From: Petrolisthes cinctipes
Taxonomy: Eukaryota; Arthropoda; Malacostraca; Decapoda; Porcellanidae
Direction of reading: 5' to 3'
DNA length: 64,000 bases
Assembly (NCBI GenBank): GCA_033782935.1
Contig: JAWQEG010000365.1
Span: forward strand, 186,001-250,000
Shown: positions 24,150 through 35,224 of the stretch, in pieces
Layout of the letters: the number at the start of each line of letters is the position of its first letter
Numbering within the stretch: the first letter of the stretch is position 1
Program-made: the position numbers and the translations under genes
Notes under the pieces: model-generated
The model's database searches: none
Seen by the model: only the letters and a program-made list of their open reading frames with translations
What the model was told of the DNA's origin: nothing

Positions 24150-24600
24150 CTTTCATCCACTGCCACATAATAATCAATCAAACTCTTCTGCTCTCCTCTC
24201 TCATCCCTTCTCTTCCATGTATACCTGTGGATCATCTTGTGCTGAGAGAAGGTGTTCGCCAACTTGACGCCAAGAACAACCCCCTCTCAGCACAGACATC
24301 CACCAGATACTCACCCTTCTCATTTACTCCTTCTACGCCCCATTTACCCACAATACTTCCCACTTCCTCACTTCCCTTTTTTCCATACATATCTCCCATC
24401 ATCACCACTCTCCTTCCATTATCAATCTTTCTCAGACACGCATTCAATTCCTCCCAAAACACACTCATCCTCTCTCTCTCTCTGTCCTACTCTTTTTATC
24501 CTCTGGTGCATATGCACACACCCACGCATATTTCACCATCCCAATCGTTCCCGTCATCCATACAATCCTCGACCCATGTCCATCCACTCCCTTCCACACC
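24150..24600 (-). pseudogene. RTE-like LINE endonuclease fragment
   Basis: The EEP domain is partly readable: GMVKYAWVCAYAPE, FWEELNACLR, VVMMGDMYGKKGSEEVG and YTWKRRDERGEQKSLIDYYV. The GDMN motif reads GDMY, so the Asn is lost. The frame shifts near 24232. Confidence 0.65.
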
Positions 24601-24752
24601 AACCCATCCTCCCCCTACCCTCCCTTCTTACCAACCCATCCTCCACCTACCCCAATCATCCCTCCTTACCAACCTATCCTCCTCCTACCATCCCCCTGTG
24701 AGTTCCCTACCCTCCCTTCTTACCAACCCATCCTCCTCCTACTCCCCATAAC
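24600..24752. repeat. C-rich minisatellite
   Basis: Three to four units containing CTTACCAACCCATCCTCC followed by CTACC, about 40-60 bp each. Confidence 0.7.
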
Positions 24753-25657
24753 CATTCACCTTGTCCTCCCTCTACCCCTACACACACTCTCTCTCAGTGA
24801 GTGTGTGACTGTTTGACAGACTGACTCGAGTCACTGCCTACCGCCCTACCCGTGCAATTTGTGAGTTCACAATTATTATTATTAACTTTAATTAATTATG
24901 TATCTTATTCGATGTATTGTCATAATTTTACTAAGAAATATCGAAGTAATAACACTTCCCTTATAATACAGTGAAACACATAGTATAAGCATAAATTATT
25001 TAGAAATTTTTAAATGCAGTACGAGAGTTTGGGCTGGTCCGACCTGGCCGGCGGGCATCGCCATCGTTTCCTCTCTTTTTTTATTATCTTTTTTCCACGA
25101 TTTGTGATAACTAAATGGATTTACAAGTTTGTTTTTGCAATAAAAATGTACATTAATATTTTAATGCTACATAGCAAGCGTTCCCAACGGCTAATAAAAT
25201 AATCACGTAGAGCACGAAGTAAATAATATTAATTAGCGAGCAGTGGCAACATCTTTGCTTCAGCTGACTGACTTGTCGACTGCCTGCATTTGACTTATTT
25301 GTCACTCGCCGACACTCGGTTGTATTTCAGACATTCTAGAGATGTCTATAAGCAAGTTAAGATGATATCCATTTGTTCGTTAGATAGAAGAGGAATTGTA
25401 GAAGTAATTCCTATTAATAACTCAATTTTAGGGTAGTTGGCGCTTGACTTGTTGTAACAGTTAGGGCTACATATATACTGTATATCTATTTCCTAAGTTG
25501 GTGTTATCGGTTATATTTACATTACGATTACATGGTTTTTCCAAAGGGATCTTGAATGTTTATTGTGTTGCTGGAATGTGTGACTGTATGCAGTTCAGTG
25601 TTATTTACAGTATGCTCCTAACTTAGCTAGGAGCATGCTATTACTGTCTTCCCTACC

Positions 25658-25870
25658 ATGACAACACTGTATGCTCCTAGCCAAATTAGTAGCATACTGT
25701 ATGCAACACATCCTGATCCAAAGTTATTTTCCTTATTTCTCTATAAACACTCTTACAATAGAAGCCAGCACTATAATGGCTTCAGCTGCTTGTCTCTGTG
25801 CTGCTGCACTTTCTCTAATAGCAGCTGTGGCTTCCTGCTGACTCCATCATCACTTCTAGGATGTCCCTAA
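25658..25870 (-). pseudogene. Possible Harbinger accessory (Myb/SANT-like) tail
   Basis: On the minus strand a short frame reads EATAAIRESAAAQRQAAEAI and ends in a stop. This is similar in style to the C-terminus of Myb/SANT-like accessory proteins that PIF/Harbinger elements encode next to the transposase. It lies between the transposase and the right TIR and is repeated at 53149-53349. No Myb domain could be found, so the assignment is weak. Confidence 0.3.
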
Positions 25871-26937
25871 TGTCCTCTTGTGCATGGAGGAAGTGTGGCA
25901 ACAATACGTATTCTGCTGTGTGTTCAGAATAAACAATGTTATTAAATGATCTTCAGAGAATGGATCATGGATTCACCACTATAAGCACTGACAGGAGGTG
26001 GGAACAGGATTAGAATATTGGGTATTAGTTAGATGGCAGAGCACAGAGTGCTACGAAAATAGAACACAGTACACTACTGTAAATACAGTACTGTGTTATA
26101 CATCATTGTTTTAAACAAAATACAAGTATGTTAATAATTAATGAAATGCTAAAACCAAGTACTGTATACTGAATGATTAATGTAATTACCATACAAAGAG
26201 TGCATAAAATCAATAAGCATTTCATAACCTTTTCATTATTTACATTTCGTATGACTCCAAAAACTATTTTCAGATACTAAATAAAAACTGTGGACGTACC
26301 TGCTGTGTTTGAAATGAAAAAGTCGAGTACACTCAGTAGAGCGATACGAAGACACTTGTTTTGACAGCTGCCAGCTGATCGCGGTTTTTAAACAAACGCG
26401 CGATGTCACACTCTTCGTGATTGGCTACGAGGTGTCCATGACGTCATTGATGACTCTAGCCAATCAGAGGCGTGTACCAGTTACCGCGCTCCTAACAACA
26501 GGCGGGCAGAGGCTTCTTGGATCAGGGCGAAGTTAACGACGCCTGCGTGTAGTTAGTTATTAACGACATCGGTATTAACGACGCGTCGCTAAACAATCTC
26601 TTTGGATTCCACCCCAGATATGCCTATACTGTACCCGTCTTATAATATTCCTGTTGCCTATTCCTCTCAGTGTTACCTGGAGAGATCTTATTACATCTTT
26701 AGCTAATTATAACTGTCTCGGAGAAGTTGAGTGTGTGTTTTGCTCAATTACTGTAATTATTTTACTCACTTATAACTATTTTAACTTAAATCAGAACATT
26801 CATTATCTGTGTTATTTTACTCCATTGAGATAATTAATATTATACACTGTTAACCAAACCAGTTGCCTAACAGTTGACACCAATCCAGGATCATTTGCTA
26901 TTATGCAGTTGATTAAGAGGATAGTATACAGTTGGTA

Positions 26938-27000
26938 CACACTGGCGACCAGAAGTTATGTCCTGATCCATGGGCACGATGATCACAACCAGCCAAAGTT
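26938..27000. mobile_element. Solo end of mariner-type MITE
   Basis: TA then CACACTGGCGACCAGAAGTT matches the TIR of the complete element at 27164-27342. The opposite end is not seen. Confidence 0.5.
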
Positions 27001-27163
27001 TAAATATTCTATCAACGGTGAGTCATAAGGAGAGAGGTGCGAGGTGCCAGGGTACACCAGGAGAGGAAGGTTCGGGGGAAGGAGAGATTCAGTGGTCAAA
27101 TCAATCCGAAGATACGTAACCAATATTGACAGCAAGGTAAAGAGAAGAGTATACTGAGAGGTA

Positions 27164-27342
27164 CACTCACAGTCAGAAGTTGTGTCCTGATCCCTTGGCA
27201 CGATGAATCTCAACTAGCCGAGCTTTGATGATTCGAACAACTGTGTGTTGTAGGGAGACGCACCGTTGTTCGAACCTTCAAAGCTAGGCTGTTTGCGATT
27301 CATCTTGCCAGAGGATCGGGACACAACTTCTGACCGCGAGTG
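27164..27342. mobile_element. TA-flanked MITE (mariner-type)
   Basis: 179 bp with inverted ends CACTCACAGTCAGAAGTTGT and, reversed, CACTCGCGGTCAGAAGTTGT, with TA on both sides (27162-27163, 27343-27344). A TA duplication points to the Tc1/mariner group. Confidence 0.8.
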
Positions 27343-27344
27343 TA

Positions 27345-27485
27345 CAAAAGCGCTGTCGCCTCATTCGCAGAGTCATGAACCCCACAAGCTTCACAATGGA
27401 AAATGTTGTTGTGTATGGTGTTTCGATTCATGAGTCATTAAACCCCAAACTTCAAGACCCGTTTGGTGAGGCGACAGCGCTTTTG
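27345..27485. mobile_element. TA-flanked MITE abutting the previous one
   Basis: 141 bp with inverted ends CAAAAGCGCTGTCGCCTCA, flanked by TA at 27343-27344 (shared with the element to the left) and 27486-27487. Confidence 0.85.
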
Positions 27486-27835
27486 TAGGTGACTGGAGGA
27501 GAATTACGAAATTTGTATTTCATTAGTATATAATTATAATAACTCTACTGTACACTACATTATGATGATATATTAAAAGGGATAGCAGGTAAAGTAAGCT
27601 TGAGCATGGAGATGAATATCCTGTGGCAGGTGTGTATGTGACTGGCGTGTGTCGGGCAGGATAACTCAAGGATGAGAGACAATAAGGATAGTTCACTGAG
27701 CACTTGTTTTACCCACAATGCACCGCGCCATGCAGCCGTGACGTCACCGGAGACACAAACACGGACGCACAGAGGAGTTTTGCCTTGGCTTTGTTTGTAT
27801 CTCAGTGACTCCAGCTGTTTTTCTCTATAAGAACA

Positions 27836-28137
27836 ATGACAAGGTGTGCTGTTTACGGGTGCAATAGCAATAACAGGAGCAAGAAACAAGAAAAGTGCCA
27901 TTTTTATCAATTTCCAAGGATAAAATCAGTGTTAAAACAGTGGAATCATTCGTGCTATCGGCCAGATAAACTAAACCCAGAGACTGCCAGAGTTTGCTCC
28001 CGTCATTTTAAGGCAGCAGATTACAAACAGAATAACAGCATCAAGAGGAAGCTCCTGAACAAGTCTCCACAGGCAACGAGATCACTAAAGGCAGGTGCTG
28101 TACCTTCGCTGTTTCTCCCAAAACAGGAGGAGGATTC
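27836..28137 (+). CDS. THAP-domain protein, first coding exon
   Basis: Starts at ATG 27836. Residues 1-88 form a complete THAP-type C2CH zinc finger: C4 and C9 (CAVYGC), the FYQFPR box, W36, C40, VCSRHF with the last C and H, and a final AVPSLFLP box. THAP domains bind specific DNA and occur in transcription factors, P-element transposases and genes domesticated from them. A good splice donor follows (GATTCAG/GTATGC), so the exon ends at 28137 and the open frame beyond it to 28285 is intron. No later exon was recognised on the plus strand, so the effector part and the exact gene cannot be named. No transposon ends were found around it; it may be a host gene. Confidence 0.75.
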
Positions 28138-29840
28138 AGGTATGCAATATGGACTCTTATCTGTTACCGCCAACACTTTCGGTATAAAACTTATTGTGCA
28201 AAACTTACTAAATATCATCTTTCATTTGCAATTAGTAGGAGCTGACAAATATTTCTTGATGGTGCTTGTTAACAGGTTAAAATAAGTCTTGTGCATAGAT
28301 ATGGGCTGCCCCTAATCTTTATTGAAAGTAAGGTTTATATGAGCCATACTATTGAAATGTGACAAGACAGCCAACCAGGTAAGATAGGCCAATTTTATGA
28401 AAATGTTATAGGTTATTTGGTTGTATTGTACCTTGTGTACTTTGTGTAGGGTTGGTTTATACTAGGTGACGGGATTATCCCAGCCACAGCAAATGGCACT
28501 GTATGAAACCTATAGTCCTTCAGTTTTACGAAGGTGAAATGCTGTGGCTGGGATAATCCCGTCAATAATGTGTATCTGCTGTGACGGTGATGTGAGAATG
28601 ATCGATAATTTAATTTATAATATGATAATTATAAACTTACCTTGCCCGGTTCATTTATGATCTTCGTTGGTTGGCTGCAGCGAAGAAAGTAATCAGGGTT
28701 ATCTCCCCGTTCTTAGGCCTCAATCACCCCGCACATAGAATTTTTTTTTGTTAAGGGTTCTTCCCGATATATATGTATTTATATAGATAACAAATCTACT
28801 GGTGCATTCAAACAACCAATTGCAAATTTCTATATTTATTCAACTCCAGTAACTTAGCCAACATGAATAATTAAATTTTCACACACACACACACGCTCAC
28901 ACGCCACGCTAGCTAACTCGCTCAACCGCTCGTATACGTGACGATAGTCTAGCTTACGTTAACACTGTAGTAATTCTATCAATGCTAACACGTAAGTTTG
29001 GAATATTTTTCTAATGTCTCACACTTGGGAATAATTCAGAGTCTCTCAGCACACTCGTAATTTCCAAGACCAGCTCTCCCTCACCTTAATTCACTTACCG
29101 AACCAGTGTCAATGCAACTGGTCAGTATACAACTGTAATGCCTTGTGAATCGTGGTAATTATCCAACGATTCGACGTTTACGTTGTTCACTCCCCACTCA
29201 ACACGTGGAGGATTATTTAGGCAAGGGAAGCTGACGATACGAGTTTGTCTTGTTCAAACTGAGCTATATTTCCAATTTTAACTGAGAGGCTGCAAGTTCA
29301 AAAATTTTCCTGGCTCCTCCCCCTATCTTTGTTCGTTTTTCCTAACTGGCTACGATTTACATGGTACCCTGTCATTCCTTAGTTATATATGCAATTGCAA
29401 TTTACCTATGGAGTACTAATGATTCCCGATAATTCCCTTCCACTTCACGATCATTTGCAATACCATAAGTTACCCTGGTAGCATAATTGATTAATACAAG
29501 CTGTAATTAACGTACGAACACCTATAAGACAAGATGTGCAAATTCAGTTGAAATTTGACCCTTTTTCCTTTTTTCTACCTGGCTACTAATCCAGTACCTG
29601 CGGATTAACTAGGCTGCACCTACATCTTAACCCCTCTCCTCCATCCTTTGTCTCATGGATGGAATATTCCAGAACCTTCTCTAGAACATTCTCCAGTATG
29701 GAATTTTCCAACTCTCTGTAATACAAATTACGTCACGAGTATTATGTCTGACTCGTGACATCTGCCAACACTTTCATTCTAAATAATTTATATATCTTTC
29801 CTCATAAATCTCTAGTTGTTTTCTAAATTCTCTACATATT
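28138..29840. other. No coding exon seen; one palindromic MITE-like element
   Basis: AT-rich, presumably intron or intergenic to the THAP exon. The only structure I see is the inverted repeat at 28468-28563 and a short (CA)n run near 28880. Confidence 0.45.
28468..28563. mobile_element. Small foldback element
   Basis: Perfect 24-bp inverted ends starting GACGGGATTATCCCAGCCAC enclose about 48 bp. Size and structure fit a MITE. The target duplication is not clear. Confidence 0.65.
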
Positions 29841-29844
29841 GACC

Positions 29845-30053
29845 CCGTAGGGGGGTATTGCCTGCATTAGTGATGTGGGCAATACTTTAAGGGTTTTGGC
29901 GCCCCTTCGGCCCCAGCCATAAGAGTTTAGTTCTTCAACTATCCCTCTTTTCTTTCTATTTCCTTCCTGCTTGCTGTCTCACCTCTCTATCACCGTTTTC
30001 TGGCGCTATATGACCTCGCTGTTGCGGCGCCTAATATCAATCAATCAATCAAC
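29845..30053 (+). mobile_element. Dispersed 210-bp repeat, copy 1
   Basis: It begins CCCCGTAGGGGGGTATTGCC, contains GGCGCCCCTTCGGCCCC and GCGCTATATGACCTCGCTGT, and ends in (ATCA)n. Inverted copies occur at 30558-30770 and 47465-47675, and shorter relatives at 55845-55890, 56770-56930, 60101-60215 and 61800-61862. No pol III boxes were recognised, so the class is open. Confidence 0.7.
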
Positions 30054-30557
30054 CTCTACATATTGAGAACCAAAATGCGATCTACAACATAATCTCAGCC
30101 GCAGTTTTTCGGATCTTATAATTGGACTATAAGTGATAAGGGAGAAAGGCCTATGTAATTAAAACTTTTTAAGAACGAATGAGAAGGTTAAAAATATGAG
30201 AAAGAAAAGATAAACGGTAAGAAAGGAGGGAAGGGCAAGCGAGAGAGGGATAAGACAGTAGGAAGGATGTGTAAGGTTGCCAGTTACTTGAGAGATACTG
30301 TAATATATATAGCCTATGCATAAAATTAGACCAAATTTATTGAAAACGCCATATAGCGGCGCCTATTTAAGTATAACATCGATTATTTTTAAGGAAATGC
30401 ATGTTTAGAAGAAAAATCCTGGTAAATAGCTTAATGAATTTGTTGACAAATATGATTATTAAAAAAGTTAGAAAATTAAACCGTCTTCTGCCAAAAAAAC
30501 AAAACAAAAAACAGCTGGGCTTGGGAGATGGTGATAACTAGGGTGGACTACAAGCAC

Positions 30558-30770
30558 GAGGTATTTGATTGATATTAGGTGGCGGAACAGCGAGGTCATA
30601 TAGCACCAGGAAAAGGTGATAGAGAGATGTGACAGCAAGCAAGATGGAAATAGGAAGAAAGGAGGGATAGTTGAAGAAATATATGCTAGTGTCGGGGGCC
30701 GAAGGGGCGCAAAAACCCTTAAAGTATTGCCCATATCATTACAGGTAATACCCCCCTACGGGGCAAGCAC
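30558..30770 (-). mobile_element. Dispersed 210-bp repeat, copy 2
   Basis: Reverse-complement copy of 29845-30053: TGATTGATATTAGG, GAGGTCATATAGC, GGCCGAAGGGGCGC, ending CCCCCCTACGGGG. With copy 1 it makes a large inverted repeat around about 500 bp. Confidence 0.7.
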
Positions 30771-30779
30771 GAGGGATAA

Positions 30780-31500
30780 AAGGAATACAGGGATAGCTGT
30801 CTAATATCCAAAGGATAATATATATTCAGTAGTCTATCCCACTACGGTGGTGAACAAATGACAGTGCCTTTATTTAAAGGATATAATGTAACAGATATTC
30901 TAATTATATTTGTTTTTATTACATTTCAACTAATCACCTTAATTTTTCTTACCCTCTTCCCCCTCACCCTCTCCTGAAATCATCACATTTCTTCTCTCCT
31001 ATATCCACCTACATTTATGCAGTATACACTCCTTTAAACCCGGGTTCTTTAAACCCGGGTTCTTCAAACTACGGGACCCGAATTCCTCCAAACTGGGTCG
31101 CAGGCTCACAAAAATAAATACATGAATGAAATAGAATAATAATGTTCGTGACAATAAAATAAATATGAAGTTCATACATAAATCCACCTAACATATTTTT
31201 ATAATCGAATATTCATATATTTAAATATCAATAAAACAAAATCATTGCACAAATATTAGCCTTCTTGAGAGAGAATGAGAGAGAGAGAGGGAGGGGTAGG
31301 TGAGGCAGTGTTTATAATTCTGGTTAGAATGCCTTTTAATCATAAATATTACGTTTCAGTTTCTGGCCTTGTATTTTCTTAGGTTGATAACTCTGGTCAT
31401 TTGTAAAAGATCTTTCTGTATGGGTCGCGAGAATGATGCCATAGTAAAAACTTGGTCACGACTGAAAATGTTTGAAGAAATCTGCTTTATATTATTGGTG
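30780..31500. other. No gene seen
   Basis: AT-rich. Only a short tandem TTTAAACCCGGGTTC (31034-31064) and a GA run (31268-31291) stand out. Confidence 0.5.
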
Positions 31501-31852
31501 ATTCGATACCGTTCACAGTGTATGTTTCATTCATTCCTCCTGACACACGTCTTCTCTACCAGTTCATTCGTTACCCTCCCACAATACCTCCTATATAGCT
31601 CCGGCCAAGTCGCTGATGGATGGGGTGTGGACCCTTGATCTGTCCGGAGCTGTACCTCCACAAACCCAAGTGCTGGTGGATGCCGCGGAGCTTGTTAGCC
31701 CCGACAGTGTCCCATCTGTCTTGCCTGCAGGAATGAACGGCAGTATCCATGTAGGGTCGAAGGTCCACTGAAGGTACGGGATGACATCTGGCAGGAGGTC
31801 GAGCACTGGAGGCTGAAGCTCGCTCATTCCCACTGACACCCATATGGGCCGG
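31500..31852 (-). pseudogene. I-group LINE RNase H, 3' piece
   Basis: The minus strand next to the left LTR reads AHMGVSGNERA, the end of a LINE RNase H, and then a degenerate C-terminus (RCHPVPSVDLRPYM). It is the continuation of the piece at 40377-40764. Joining the two across the CCGG duplication gives WVP-AHMGVSGNE without loss of frame, so the LTR element split one LINE copy. Confidence 0.75.
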
Positions 31853-32449
31853 TGTACCAGTCCTCTAAGGCTTTAACTCGTTCAGGATCTGATACAGTAC
31901 CTTAGTCCGAAGTGTAGTCGTAGTAGTTGTTGTGGTTGTTGTGGTATTAGGTAGCGAGCTCGGCGTAGTGGTGTTCTTAGGTAAAGTGACTGCACAAGTT
32001 TCTTTAGGCTTAATTTATTTATACATACTTATCTCTATACAGGGAATTATATTTGATGCCTTGTCTTATATGCCTGTGTCTCTCTCTTATGGAGACAGGT
32101 TATAGCCCTGGGAGTCAGTTTAGGAAATCCTACATATTAGTTCAACTTCACTGCTTATATACATTCTCTATTGGAAGATGCCAAGTTTATTCAGATATTA
32201 TTATTACCTTCTTGAAAGGGGTGGAGTTCTTGTCTAAGCTCCACCCAATTCTTCTCTCTCTCTCTTTCTACTTTCTCTCCCTTTCTCTCTCTCTCCCACT
32301 TTCTCTCCCTCTCTCTCTCTCTCTTTGTTTGTAAAGAGATGACAGCTAAATAGATGAGCTCAGAGGGGAGAAGGAGACCCTCCTTGTGGTTTGGAGAAGG
32401 GGAGTTGTTTCAAGAGGGCGTCTGGTACATGTTGTTATTCTACTGTACA
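31853..32449 (-). repeat. Gypsy-like element 3' LTR (597 bp)
   Basis: TGTACCAGTCC...TACTGTACA. By eye identical to the LTR at 39771 apart from three fewer GTT units near 31930. The 93-codon open frame in each LTR (32053, 39980) ends in CT repeats and is probably fortuitous. Confidence 0.95.
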
Positions 32450-34842
32450 TCGCTCTATCACGCTACCCGCCTGGCCCCCCAGGCATTAAAGCTTTATTTA
32501 ATAGAAGGCCAGTTCACAATGTTGGTAGGGTTCATAATAAGGAAGATATTAACAATGAAGACATGTATAGTAACCTAAAAATAGACATTAAGACATAGGC
32601 ACATCTTGTACATAAATGAACATAGATAGTATCATTAATACATGAATATTAATACATTGTCACATAAAAATCATCTTAAAATTAATGTGTTTAGCTAGGT
32701 GCATGTTATTGTGTGTATATAAGCTAACCTATGCTAAAGGTTCACACATTAATAAGGGGCCGTGTTGCTAGGCTGTGAAATAACAGTCCTATTCTTTTCA
32801 ATACAACATAATTCAGTATACCTCAATAGTTCGTTCTTATACAACACATAAATATGATAGTACATGGCAGAAAGATAAGACAGTGGATAATAAACATTGG
32901 TACTCAGTTTTATTTTGATCAATATATGGAGGAATCAAATTATATAATAAGGATGATTGAAGCCTATTCTCCTTGAATAACATAATAGTTGCACTTTTTC
33001 CGAAACAACTGATAATGAGGAGATGTTAAACAAGTCGACTTTAAATGAAATATGTTGAAAGGTGGAAAAGATTATGTCATGTTGTCAAGCACGTTTATGT
33101 TTATTAGGCAAGGTAACGATTCCCTTGGATCGTATTTCCTATGAGTCCGTTTCTTTATAGTAGCCTGTAACCATACCATGTGTAGGGTGATTAGGGTAAA
33201 TTAATGTTAATTGTGTATCAGCAGGTAAGTATAGATAGTGGAAATTAAAATTGATGATGAAAAGAGATATTGATTAGTAATAGATATGAATGTACATGCA
33301 TATAGGGCTTGATTAGTATTACTTTGATTCCAAGCAAGTGGAGATTTTGCATCGTTAGGAGATTTATATGCAACTTAAATGCAAAGAAATATGCAAGACA
33401 AACATCTATGAAGATATGCAACATGGCACTTGAAGTGTTGTGTGTCACTGATGACATCATCACTAAGTATGATACTTATTGGATGAAAATCGAATGTTAA
33501 AGGATTACTTCCATTTTCATAGGGAATTGGTGAAGTACGTAGCTTGGGAAAAACATTTTATCTTTTATGTGAATAATAATGGGATTATGATCTTGTAGTA
33601 ATATACTACGCATGAATGTATAATAATATACCAAGTAGGTGTATGAAGATAATAAGTAAGATGGTATTTCATCATTGATTATACCATTATATTTCGTAGC
33701 TGTTGGAGTGGTAATAATTGTGAGTTGATCTTACCTTAGTCGCAGTAAATACTCTCTTAAGAAATAAATGGTTGTCATTTCTCTCTGTTCCTCACCTGCA
33801 ATTCATTTCCTGCTAATTCACAGAAATAAATAGAAGCCTAAAACATGATATGATTATTCCATATATGTAGTTGTTTTCATTCGTTGATCATGTAAAGTTA
33901 TATAAATCGTACTTAATTTCTGTGCAATGATTTGCACTCTAATACAGTATATCTGTTACTTTATCTTATCTTGATTTGCAACGGCTTGTCCCGCAACCTT
34001 TTTATTTATGGGATAATGCTTGTATATTACTATCTAAGCCTTACCAAATAGTGTTGATGAAATTTCGCTTAAAATATCCCAATCACGCTCTGGGCTGTGA
34101 TGATGGTTCTAAGCCATTATTTTTTTTTTTTTTTTGTATAATAAGCGAGCAATATTATTTGAGTCGCTGAATTCCTTCCTAGGGCGCCCAATGGTGACAG
34201 GACACCTTAGAATATAATACATTTAAATTGGGAACTTCATTTGTTTGATACCTGTCAAACAAAACTAGTGTATCATTAAATACCTTATCTGTACCCACTG
34301 CTCAATGGCAGAAAATTTATGTAATAAGTCAGATACCTTATAAAAATTAATGATATTATCGTTCTTCCCCAATATTTTATTATTTCCTTTTTCTTTTCAA
34401 CTGTTTGATAAAATTGGAAACGAGAGCTCTCAGAATGTAGACGTCATCTTTATCCGCTTGATGCACTTCATCGGAGCTTGTAGGCGCCGCGAGTATAAAC
34501 ACGAAAATTGTTATATAGGTTGATGTGGGCCACATCCGTAAGAAAAATTATTATATATCATTGGAAACCGATCGGAGTTTTTGTTTATAATTGTTTATAT
34601 TATTATTATCAATAGTAGGGATAAAATTACTAGGAAGAGGAATTGTTACTGTTCAAGAGATATTGATTGGTTTCATATGTTGGGTTTTTGCGCGCTTTTA
34701 CCAATTTCTTTATTCTCTTTACATAAACAATATCAACCGCCTGGTAAAATTATGCATTATTATAGGTTTATTACCTACTAAAGAAGTGTGAAGATTCGAT
34801 CGGGTACCCGTTATCACTTGGAGTGAACATATTGAGTTATTT
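32450..34842. other. Gypsy-like element 3' interior, no ORF
   Basis: AT-rich sequence between the 3' LTR and the tandem array. An env-like gene could have stood here, but I see no readable protein on either strand. Confidence 0.45.
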
Positions 34843-35140
34843 GTTTTATTATGTCGGCGATTACGCAATATTTCCATGCAAGCTCATAATTTGTTTTGTT
34901 ATGTTGGCAATCACGCATTATATTCATGCAAGCTCATAATTTGTTTTGTTATGTTGGCAATCACGCATTATATTCATGCAAGCTCATAATTTGTTTTGTT
35001 ATGTTGGCAATCACGCATTATATTCATGCAAGCTCATAATTTGTTTTGTTATGTTGGCTATCACGCATTATATTCATGCAAGCTCATAATTTGTTTTGTT
35101 ATGTTGGCTATCACGCATTATATTCATGCAAGCTTGTAGA
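34843..35140. repeat. 50-bp tandem array in LTR element
   Basis: Five near-identical 50-bp units starting AGCTCATAATTTGTTTTGTT at 34881, 34931, 34981, 35031 and 35081, with a diverged unit before and a partial one after. It lies between integrase and the 3' LTR. Confidence 0.9.
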
Positions 35141-35224
35141 TCGTTTTGTACATCATGATGAAATTGTTGAAATGCAACTCACTGTCGTTCAGTGTAGTTG
35201 TCCACGTTGTATCATGGATTCTGT

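Larger units (their letters stand above)
20776..24700 (-). mobile_element. RTE-like LINE, broken
   Basis: Minus-strand pieces in order: endonuclease (about 24600-24150), linker (24006-23672 and 23559-23197), RT (23157-22342), thumb and C-terminus (22319-21733) and, beyond a SINE, the last residues (20989-20800). It ends in a (GATA)n tail (20776-20794 reads (CTAT)n on the plus strand). The order endonuclease-RT without RNase H and the phrasing of the RT suggest the RTE group; other clades cannot be excluded. It has several frameshifts, a TTAA MITE in the endonuclease end and a SINE near the C-terminus. Confidence 0.7.
19051..25470. mobile_element. 6.4-kb TIR-flanked insertion, class unassigned
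   Basis: The second Harbinger copy reads straight through this point (AACTATATATATACTGTAT near 52944), so 19051-25470 is an insertion. Its ends are inverted repeats: GTAGC..TGTTACAACCAGTCGAGCG at 19053 and, reversed from 25470, GTAGCCCTAACTGTTACAAC. The flanks are ATATAT repeats, so the duplication length cannot be fixed. It contains an RTE-like LINE, a SINE, minisatellites and no transposase that I recognise. Confidence 0.65.
13904..26614 (+). mobile_element. PIF/Harbinger element, copy 1, with insertions
   Basis: The ends are imperfect inverted repeats (GGGCCGGATCCAAGAAACTT; right end, reversed, GGGTGGAATCCAAAGAGATT), with CAG on both sides (13901-13903, 26615-26617). The interior holds the exons of a HARBI1-type DDE nuclease on the plus strand (14292-18891). 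A nearly collinear second copy lies at 49533-54093. Relative to it, this copy has two extra blocks, a Helitron (16808-18211) and a TIR-flanked insertion (19051-25470), and keeps about 300 bp (15402-15703) that the second copy lost. Stops and a frameshift make the transposase non-functional. Confidence 0.8.

Noticed and set aside
32053..32334. 93-codon frame repeated at 39980-40261
   Set aside because: Identical only because it lies in the two LTRs; it ends in CT repeat and has no protein-like features.
33245..33463. Hydrophobic 72-codon frame that could be an env remnant
   Set aside because: No motif, no start context and a matching open frame on the other strand; typical of AT-rich noise.
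34881..35130. CRISPR-like array of 50-bp units
   Set aside because: The units are contiguous without unique spacers and lie inside an LTR retrotransposon of a eukaryote.
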